Part shown: positions 53,675 to 64,000 of the stretch, piece after piece
How the letters are laid out: every line of letters starts with the position of its first letter
Position numbering within the stretch: position 1 is the first letter of the stretch
Assembly: GCF_028069655.1 (NCBI RefSeq)
Contig: NZ_JAMCOS010000001.1
Span: 4,370,001-4,434,000, forward strand
DNA length: 64,000 bases
Origin: Acidovorax sp. NCPPB 4044
Lineage (GTDB): Bacteria; Pseudomonadota; Gammaproteobacteria; Burkholderiales; Burkholderiaceae_C
Direction of reading: 5' to 3'
The notes under the pieces: model-generated
The model's input: the letters and a program-made list of their open reading frames with translations, nothing else
Databases searched by the model: none
What the model was told of the DNA's origin: nothing
Position numbers and translations under genes: made by a program

Positions 53675-53986
53675 TTACTGGAGCTTGATCTCGACATCCA
53701 CACCTGCAGGCAGGTCCAGCTTCATGAGAGCGTCGACCGTCTTGTCGGTGGGATCGACGATGTCCATCAGGCGCTGGTGCGTGCGAATTTCAAACTGATC
53801 CCGCGACGTCTTGTTGACGTGTGGCGAGCGCAGGATGTCAAAACGCTTCATGCGCGTCGGCAGGGGCACGGGGCCCTTGACGATGGCACCGGTACGCTTG
53901 GCGGTATCGACGATTTCGGCAGCAGACTGGTCGATCAGCTTGTAATCGAAAGCCTTCAGGCGGATGCGAATCTTTTGCTTGGACAT
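53675..53986 (-). CDS. rpsJ: 30S ribosomal protein S10
   Basis: This 103-residue protein has [40 protein letters not shown] and [20 protein letters not shown]. Besides its ribosomal role S10 (NusE) serves in transcription antitermination. It lies 25 bases after tuf, so here it belongs to the str transcript, and rplC has its own promoter. Confidence 0.98.
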   Translation of the reverse strand: MSKQKIRIRLKAFDYKLIDQSAAEIVDTAKRTGAIVKGPVPLPTRMKRFDILRSPHVNKTSRDQFEIRTHQRLMDIVDPTDKTVDALMKLDLPAGVDVEIKLQ

Positions 53987-54011
53987 GGCAAATTCCTTTA
54001 TTGCTTAAATA

Positions 54012-55202
<1,191 letters not shown>

Positions 55203-55425
55203 TTTCAATCTCCAAAGAGCGTTGCTTGTGTCAGGGTTTAACGTCTGCACCCGATTGCTTATTCGTCCCGCACAAGGCCACAGGACGGCACCGGATCGCA
55301 GATTGCAAGAATCTTGCTGCTGTTTCGATCGATGCCGGCGCTTGTAGAACAAGGGCCCGCAGCGATATCACTCCAACCAACCAGGAAAGCGGCCGTCGAA
55401 ACAGACCGCCTCTCCTTTGTGCCAA

Positions 55426-57528
<2,103 letters not shown>

Positions 57529-57610
57529 GATGGTCTTTCGTTAACAGCCAAAGAGCCCGCCCGCCGGTATGGCGGATCGGGCTCCAGGCCTTCGAGATGA
57601 AGGGATGGGC

Positions 57611-58084
57611 TTAGAAGCGGAAGTGGCTGAACGCCTTGTTGGCTTCTGCCATGCGGTGCACTTCGTCACGGCGCTTCATCGCACCGCCACGGCCTTCCGT
57701 GGCTTCCAGCAGCTCGTTGGCCAAGCGCTGGGCCATGGACTTCTCGCCCCGCTTGCGGGCGGCTTCCTTGAGCCAACGCATCGACAGGGCAAGGCGACGC
57801 ACCGGACGCACTTCGACGGGCACCTGGTAGTTGGCACCACCGACGCGGCGGGACTTCACTTCCACCATGGGCTTCACGTTGTTGATGGCAACGGTGAACG
57901 CCTCCAGGGGGTCCTTGTCGGGGTGCTTCTTCTGGATCAGTTCCAGGGCGCCATAGATGATGCGCTCTGCAACTGCCTTCTTGCCGCCTTCCATGATCAC
58001 GTTCATGAATTTGGACAGCTCGACGTTGCCGAACTTCGGGTCCGGCAGGATTTCACGTTTGGGGACTTCGCGACGACGTGGCAT
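57611..58084 (-). CDS. rpsG: 30S ribosomal protein S7
   Basis: This 157-residue protein has [40 protein letters not shown] and [20 protein letters not shown], all diagnostic. It nucleates the 30S head. It lies 167 bases after rpsL in the same transcript. Confidence 0.99.
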   Translation of the reverse strand: MPRRREVPKREILPDPKFGNVELSKFMNVIMEGGKKAVAERIIYGALELIQKKHPDKDPLEAFTVAINNVKPMVEVKSRRVGGANYQVPVEVRPVRRLALSMRWLKEAARKRGEKSMAQRLANELLEATEGRGGAMKRRDEVHRMAEANKAFSHFRF

Positions 58085-58251
58085 TTCTCACCTCTATCTT
58101 TGCTTCAGTTGGCGCCTTTCCAGGCACCGCGAGAGCCATTCAGGACTCCCACTTACTCGGCCCGCGCAGAACACCTGCGGGTGGGGCCACTACGCTGCTT
58201 CACCGCGCCACGCGGGAACAGCACCGAAATTCCTGTGCAAAAGCGCAGGGC

Positions 58252-58629
58252 TTACTTGGCCTTGGGCTTCTTGGCACCGTACTTGGAACGGGCCTGCTTG
58301 CGATCCTTCACGCCTTGCAGGTCCAGGGAACCGCGCACGATGTGGTAACGCACACCGGGCAAGTCCTTGACACGACCGCCACGGACCAGCACGACGCTGT
58401 GTTCCTGCAGGTTGTGGCCTTCGCCGCCGATGTAGGAGATGACTTCGAAGCCGTTGGTCAGGCGAACCTTGGCGACCTTCCGCAGAGCGGAGTTAGGCTT
58501 CTTGGGCGTCGTGGTGTACACACGGGTGCACACGCCACGGCGCTGTGGAGAGTTTTGCATCGCGGGGCTTTTGGACTTGGTCGTTTCGACCTCGCGCCCG
58601 TGACGCACAAGCTGGTTGATGGTTGGCAT
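58252..58629 (-). CDS. rpsL: 30S ribosomal protein S12
   Basis: This 125-residue protein has [20 protein letters not shown], the streptomycin-related loop [20 protein letters not shown] and the second loop [20 protein letters not shown]. The residues at the usual streptomycin-resistance positions are the sensitive type (Lys in TPKKPNSA and Lys in RVKDLPG). It is the first gene of the str operon. Confidence 0.99.
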   Translation of the reverse strand: MPTINQLVRHGREVETTKSKSPAMQNSPQRRGVCTRVYTTTPKKPNSALRKVAKVRLTNGFEVISYIGGEGHNLQEHSVVLVRGGRVKDLPGVRYHIVRGSLDLQGVKDRKQARSKYGAKKPKAK

Positions 58630-58691
58630 GAATCGTCCCTAACGTGAAAACTTCGCCCGATGGATTCGGTTCGGGCAAAGACGTGAATCCC

Positions 58692-58744
58692 TTCGGAAAT
58701 TCCGAAAAGCCTTCTAATGTATCAGCTTGGCCAGATCGAGGCAA
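58692..58744 (-). promoter_or_regulatory. rpsL promoter and leader palindrome
   Basis: On the minus strand TTGCCT (58744-58739), 17 bases, then TACATT (58721-58716) make a plausible sigma-70 promoter about 90 bases upstream of rpsL. In the transcribed leader TTCGGAATTTCCGAA (58706-58692) can form a small hairpin. Confidence 0.6.
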
Positions 58745-58784
58745 CAGGCAGCCCTCTTGCAGAGCGCTGCCCGCCAGGGGCTCT

Positions 58785-59966
58785 TCACTTGATCCAGAGC
58801 CGGATGGCGTCCCAGGCGCGGCCGAAGATGCCCGCCTGCTCGACGGTCTCCAGGGCAACGAGCGGCACTTCGGCGATCGGCTGCTCGCCCAGCGTGACCT
58901 TCAAGGTGCCGACGGACTGCCCCTTGGTGAAAGGCGCCACCAGCGGGTCCTGGCGCACGATCTGAGTCGTGACCTTGCCGGCAGAGCCCGAAGGCACGGT
59001 GACGACGATGGGCTCGGGGCGCCCGATCTTGAGGGTGTTCTGCGTGCCCTTCCATACGGCCGGCGTGGCGGCGGGCTGGCCGCCGTCGAAAAGCTTGACG
59101 GCGTCGTACGCGGTGTAACCCCAGTTCAGCAGCTTCTGGCTCTCGTTGGCCCGGGCATTTTCGCTCGCAGTGCCGAGCACGATGGACAGCAGACGGCGCT
59201 GGCCCACGTTCGGGAAATCGCGCTTGGACGTGGCCACGAGGCAATAGCCGGCCGCCGCGGTGTGCCCGGTCTTGAGGCCATCCACGGTCGGATCGCGGAA
59301 CAGCAGCGAGTTGCGGTTGGTGCCGTTGGAAGGCGGCGTGCCCGGGTAGGCGTAATGCTTGGTGGAGTAGTAATGCATGTACTCCGGGAAGTCCTTCATG
59401 AGCCGGGTCGCAAGCACGCCCAGGTCGCGTGCCGTGGTCGTGTGGCCCGGCTCCGTCAGGCCTTCGGGGTTCTTGTAGGCCGTGTTCTTCATGCCCAGGG
59501 CCTTGGCCTGGTCGTTCATGAGCTTCACGAAGTTCTCGGCAGAGCCCCCCACGCCCTCGGCCAGGGCCATGGATGCGTCGTTGCCCGACTGCACGATCAT
59601 GCCCTTGAGCAGGTCGTCCACCGGCACCTGCATCTTCGGGTCGATGAACATGCGCGAGCCGGGCATCTTCCAGGCCAGCGCGCTCACCGGCAGCTTCTGC
59701 TCCAGGGTGATCTTCTTGGCGCGCAACGCGTCGAACACCAGGTAGCCCGTCATGAGCTTGGTGAGGGAGGCCTGCTCCACCGGAGCGTCGATGTCCTTGG
59801 CGGCCAGCACCTGGCCGGCGGTCACGTCCAGCAGCAGGTAATTGCGCGCGGCGATTTCAGGCGGCTGGGGCGCCTGGCCCTGGGCCCAGAGCACGGAGGG
59901 CGCGAGCGCGGCCGCCAGGGCAAGAGAGCGCAGCAGGGGTGGAAAGGACTTCAGGGAAACAAGCAT
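58785..59966 (-). CDS. D-alanyl-D-alanine carboxypeptidase (PBP5/6 type)
   Basis: This 393-residue protein has a signal peptide (LLRSLALAAALAPSVLWAQG) and penicillin-binding motifs SLTKLMT (S-x-x-K), SGNDAS (S-x-N) and KTGHT (KTG) in order. The C-terminal PBP5-like domain ends with an amphipathic tail (AWDAIRLWIK) that binds the inner membrane from the periplasm. It trims the terminal D-Ala from peptidoglycan. It is probably dacA or dacC, which I cannot separate. Confidence 0.93.
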   Translation of the reverse strand: MLVSLKSFPPLLRSLALAAALAPSVLWAQGQAPQPPEIAARNYLLLDVTAGQVLAAKDIDAPVEQASLTKLMTGYLVFDALRAKKITLEQKLPVSALAWKMPGSRMFIDPKMQVPVDDLLKGMIVQSGNDASMALAEGVGGSAENFVKLMNDQAKALGMKNTAYKNPEGLTEPGHTTTARDLGVLATRLMKDFPEYMHYYSTKHYAYPGTPPSNGTNRNSLLFRDPTVDGLKTGHTAAAGYCLVATSKRDFPNVGQRRLLSIVLGTASENARANESQKLLNWGYTAYDAVKLFDGGQPAATPAVWKGTQNTLKIGRPEPIVVTVPSGSAGKVTTQIVRQDPLVAPFTKGQSVGTLKVTLGEQPIAEVPLVALETVEQAGIFGRAWDAIRLWIK

Positions 59967-60069
59967 GCGGAACGGTCCGGGAAATGGGAAAGCAAAGGGG
60001 AAAGCGGAGCGGCAGCGGGGGTCGAGGCGGAGCGAAGCGGGGCCGGCTCGGCGGGATGGGCAGCGCGCT

Positions 60070-60711
60070 TCAAGCCTGCGCTGCGAGATGCCGGGCCACG
60101 AGGCTCTTGAGCAGCGGCAATTGTCCGTGAAAGAAATGCCCGCCGCCGGGCACGACTGTCACAGGGAGTGTCTGCGGGCGGGCCCAATCCATGACGGCAG
60201 CGAGCGGCACCGTGTCGTCCTGCTCGCCATGCACGACGAGCGTGCGCTCATGGGCTTCAGGGGGAACGGGGGCGACGGTGAAACGGCTGGCGGCGGTGCC
60301 GACGAGCACGGCACGTTCGATGCTGCGAGCCCCCCACAGTTGCGCGAGCGCATGGCTGGTGACGAAGGCGCCGAAAGAAAAGCCCGCCAGCGCAATGGGG
60401 CCCTGGGGTGCGGCCTGCTCGATCACGGCGAGCAGGTCATCGAGTTCGCCGCGCCCTTCGTCGTGGGTGCCGGCCGTGCCGCCCACGCCGCGGAAGTTGA
60501 AGCGCACCGCCGTCCAGCCGCTGGCGACAAAGGCGCGGGCGAGGGTCTGCACGACCTTGTTGTCCATGGTGCCGCCGAAAAGCGGATGGGGGTGCGCGAT
60601 CACGGCGACGCCGCGGGGTGCGCTGCCTTCGGCCGGGGCGGCCGCGTCGCGCAGCGCTTCGATGGCGCCGGCCGGACCGGAGAAGGTCAGGCGTTCAGTC
60701 TGGGCATTCAC
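60070..60711 (-). CDS. alpha/beta hydrolase
   Basis: This 213-residue protein has the nucleophile elbow GFSFGAF, an oxyanion-type start VAVIAHPHPLFGGTMDNKVV, the RFNFRGVGGTAG strand and the late GGHFFHGQL with the catalytic His. The HPHPLFGG pattern is typical of the small dienelactone-hydrolase-like/KTN family of proteobacteria. Its substrate is unknown. The start ATG 60711 is followed upstream by a GCTAT-N7-ATAGC repeat. Confidence 0.9.
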   Translation of the reverse strand: MNAQTERLTFSGPAGAIEALRDAAAPAEGSAPRGVAVIAHPHPLFGGTMDNKVVQTLARAFVASGWTAVRFNFRGVGGTAGTHDEGRGELDDLLAVIEQAAPQGPIALAGFSFGAFVTSHALAQLWGARSIERAVLVGTAASRFTVAPVPPEAHERTLVVHGEQDDTVPLAAVMDWARPQTLPVTVVPGGGHFFHGQLPLLKSLVARHLAAQA

Positions 60712-60719
60712 GTCAGTTT

Positions 60720-60736
60720 GCTATTAAAAATATAGC
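60720..60736. repeat. GCTAT-N7-ATAGC short palindrome, copy 2
   Basis: GCTAT-TAAAAAT-ATAGC lies between the ferredoxin gene's 3' end and the hydrolase gene's start (9 bases from its ATG). The arms are identical to those of copies 1 and 3. Confidence 0.6.
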
Positions 60737-60803
60737 TACAAACCCAATAAATCCGGCGGCATGCAGCTTAAAACGCTAAAACAATGGAAGTTATGAACCG
60801 GGA

Positions 60804-61154
60804 TCAGCGCCCGAGTTCCGGCGGCGTGACGAGCCGCTCGACCACCTGGCCGTTCTTGAGGTGGGATTCCACGATCTCGTCGATGTCGCTCGTGTCCACG
60901 TAGGTGTACCAGGTGCCTTCGGGATAGACGACGGCGATGGGGCCGCCGGCGCAGCGGTCCAGGCATCCGGCCTTGTTCACGCGCACCTTGCCCGGGCCGG
61001 AAAGCTTCTCGGCCTTCACGCGGGCCTTGCAGTGGTCGAAAGCCTCTTTCGCGCCGTGGTGGGCGCAACTGTCCTCGCCGTTGATGCGCTCGTTGAGGCA
61101 GAAGAAGATGTGGCGGGCGTAGTAGCCGCCGGACGTGGGGGTGTCGTCGGTCAT
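60804..61154 (-). CDS. thioredoxin-like [2Fe-2S] ferredoxin
   Basis: This 116-residue protein has the four expected Cys: FFCLNERINGEDSCAHHGA with two, then VNKAGCLDRCAGGPIAVVYP with two, the spacing of thioredoxin-fold 2Fe-2S ferredoxins. It is a soluble electron carrier. The following VanZ gene is 9 bases upstream in the same direction, so they may share a transcript. Confidence 0.93.
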   Translation of the reverse strand: MTDDTPTSGGYYARHIFFCLNERINGEDSCAHHGAKEAFDHCKARVKAEKLSGPGKVRVNKAGCLDRCAGGPIAVVYPEGTWYTYVDTSDIDEIVESHLKNGQVVERLVTPPELGR

Positions 61155-61163
61155 GGCGGGATT

Positions 61164-62282
61164 CTAGGAGGCGGGGAGGACCTGCGCCTCCCGGGCCGGG
61201 CGCCGCGCCACCTGCTGCACCACGTAGACCAGCGTGGCGTAGGGCCACAGCCAGCCCAGCCACTGGCCGATGCCGTAGAAGCGGATGAAGCGCCCCTGCT
61301 CCCAGGCCAGCAGGGTTTCGGCGAAGTAGGCGCTGGTGGGCGCCTGGTTCAGCAGGTTCAGGTGCCAGACCAGCACCAGCAGGAGCAGCACCCCCGCGGC
61401 CCGGCGGGGCAGCGCGACCAGCAGCAGTGCGGCGACCAGGCCCGCGCCGATGCCCGCCCGCGTGGGCAAGCCGAGCCACTCCCACGCGTGCGCCGGCCCG
61501 TAGCTTAGCGCGGCGGACAGCGCAGTCACCCCCACGCCGGCGACCACCATGCCGAACGCATAGACCACGCGGCGGCCGATGGGCCGGATGACGCAGTAGC
61601 CCAGCAGGCAGGGGATGAGCAGCCCGAGCAGCACCGCGAGCAGTTCGGCGCCGGGCAGCAACGGCTCCAGCGGCGTATCGCGCAGGGGCAGCCACTCCAG
61701 GAACGGGGTGTCGGCCAGCGTATCGGCCAGCGCGGCTTCGAGGCGCTCCCACATCTGTCCCAGGCCGAAAGGCACGGCCGCCGGAAACAGCAGTGCCAGG
61801 GGCCAGAGTGCGATGAGCACCAGCGCGCCGCTCGCCTCGGGAACGAACCAGCGCGCGCGGAAGCGGCTCCAGCGCGCGATGGCGCCCAGGCGCTCGAGCA
61901 GCGCGGCCACGAGGGCGCCCAGCAGCGTGCCGGCCGTGTTGAGGAGCAGATCCATGTTGGAGGGCACGCGGCGCGGCAGGTAGATCTGCAGCAGCTCCAT
62001 GAGCATGGCGAGCATGCCCCCCGAGAGCACGGCGACCGGCACGGCGGAGCGGGGCCAGCCCATGCGCAGCAGCGCGAGCGCGAGCAGGAAGCCCAGCGGC
62101 GCGTACCCGGCGATGTTGATGTTGACGTCGAACCACGTCCAGTACGGCGGCGGCACGCGCGCGGTCAGGAAGACGAGCGGCGAGATGCCCTGTTCCCGCC
62201 AGCCCTCGAAAGGAAAGAGGCTCGCGAAAACGATGAGCGCCATGTAGATCAGCGCGAGCGGCCAGGCGGAGGTCTTGTGCAC
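61164..62282 (-). CDS. VanZ-family membrane protein
   Basis: The product is about 372 residues with roughly ten membrane helices. The first 150 residues match the VanZ domain: LIYMALIVFASLFPFEGWRE, NINIAGYAPLGFLLALALLR, LLQIYLPRRVPSNMDLLLNT and AGTLLGAL. The C-terminal half is a further set of helices without a known family. The GTG at 62282 (HKTSAWPLALIYM) is chosen because it begins after the hemJ stop. The role is unknown. Confidence 0.85.
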   Translation of the reverse strand: MHKTSAWPLALIYMALIVFASLFPFEGWREQGISPLVFLTARVPPPYWTWFDVNINIAGYAPLGFLLALALLRMGWPRSAVPVAVLSGGMLAMLMELLQIYLPRRVPSNMDLLLNTAGTLLGALVAALLERLGAIARWSRFRARWFVPEASGALVLIALWPLALLFPAAVPFGLGQMWERLEAALADTLADTPFLEWLPLRDTPLEPLLPGAELLAVLLGLLIPCLLGYCVIRPIGRRVVYAFGMVVAGVGVTALSAALSYGPAHAWEWLGLPTRAGIGAGLVAALLLVALPRRAAGVLLLLVLVWHLNLLNQAPTSAYFAETLLAWEQGRFIRFYGIGQWLGWLWPYATLVYVVQQVARRPAREAQVLPAS

Positions 62283-62298
62283 GGCGACCGCGCCCGGA

Positions 62299-63822
<1,524 letters not shown>

Positions 63823-63857
63823 ACCATGCCGCCAGAAACAGTGCGCCGGGGGCTGCC

Positions 63858-64000
63858 TTGACCCAGGAACCCTCCGGCACCGTCCGCATCTTCCACATCC
63901 AGGCCCAGGGCGCCCGCGAACTCGACGCCATCCCGCAGCGCATGCCGGCGCAGGGCTTCGTCTGGATCGCGTGCACGCGCGCGACCTTCGCCGAGCGGTT
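63858..64000 (+). CDS. CorA-like magnesium transporter, N-terminal part
   Basis: A TTG start gives TQEPSGTVRIFHIQAQGARE and then MPAQGFVWIACTRATFAERF up to the window edge. This matches the start of CorA-type divalent cation transporters in Comamonadaceae as I recall them, where a short soluble beta domain precedes the membrane part. It begins 36 bases after hemB, on the same strand. Only 47 residues are visible, so the call is tentative. Confidence 0.55.
   Translation, partial: MTQEPSGTVRIFHIQAQGARELDAIPQRMPAQGFVWIACTRATFAER

Noticed and set aside
57541..57590. True terminator between rpsG and fusA
   Set aside because: A hairpin exists (GAGCCCG/CGGGCTC), but only TTT follows on the minus strand and the genes are normally co-transcribed, so it is noted only under fusA.

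Overview
The window looks like a high-GC betaproteobacterial chromosome, most probably Comamonadaceae of the Acidovorax/Paracidovorax type. This is inferred from the ribosomal and kdp protein sequences, the arginine/glycine-rich tail on ribosomal protein S3, the pairing of ptsI-ptsH with a mannose-type EIIA, and a short GCTAT-N7-ATAGC repeat. No database search was possible, so family names rest on motifs read directly.

Positions 1-31,727 are accessory DNA, a mosaic of small cargo genes and insertion sequences. From left to right: a membrane protein, a metallophosphoesterase, an H-NS-like protein and a winged-helix-like protein (1-3.3 kb); an IS3-family element (3.5-4.7 kb); a tight four-gene operon of a 5'-truncated phosphoribosyltransferase-like protein, an ORC/CDC6-type ATPase, an unrecognised protein and a PfkB-type kinase (4.7-9.4 kb); a converging HTH-NADAR pair (9.3-10.2 kb); a formylglycine-enzyme-like protein and a lipoprotein (12.4-15.4 kb); a nested pile of IS3, IS5 and IS66 elements (17-22.7 kb); an OmpA-like lipoprotein and a second IS5 relic (23-26.1 kb); and a Tn7-like transposition module, tniQ-tnsC-tnsB-tnsA (27-31.6 kb). 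Six sequences resembling the terminal repeats of this transposon, all in one orientation, are spread from 15.6 to 31.7 kb. This suggests the island grew by repeated insertion of related Tn7-like elements.

Positions 31.8-64 kb are core chromosome. The kdp potassium system (kdpFABC with kdpDE, preceded by an extra 35-residue membrane ORF) is divergent from a porin-like gene. Then follow ptsI-ptsH-EIIA with a broken MFS gene and a lipoprotein, a TlpA-like thioredoxin, a GNAT acetyltransferase and a peroxiredoxin. The str and S10 operons (rpsL-rpsG-fusA-tuf-rpsJ and rplC through rpsQ) run on the minus strand and end in a strong bidirectional terminator facing the peroxiredoxin gene. The right end has dacA-type carboxypeptidase, an alpha/beta hydrolase, a thioredoxin-like ferredoxin, a VanZ protein, hemJ, hemB and the start of a CorA-type transporter.

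The best candidate for an undescribed system is the 4.7-10.2 kb block. It combines a PRPP-type transferase fold, a DNA-associated-type ATPase, an unknown Rossmann-like protein and a sugar/nucleoside kinase, next to a NADAR protein with its own HTH regulator. That gene content fits a nucleotide- or ribose-based conflict (anti-phage) system, but the first gene has lost its 5' end to the IS3 element, so this copy may be disabled.
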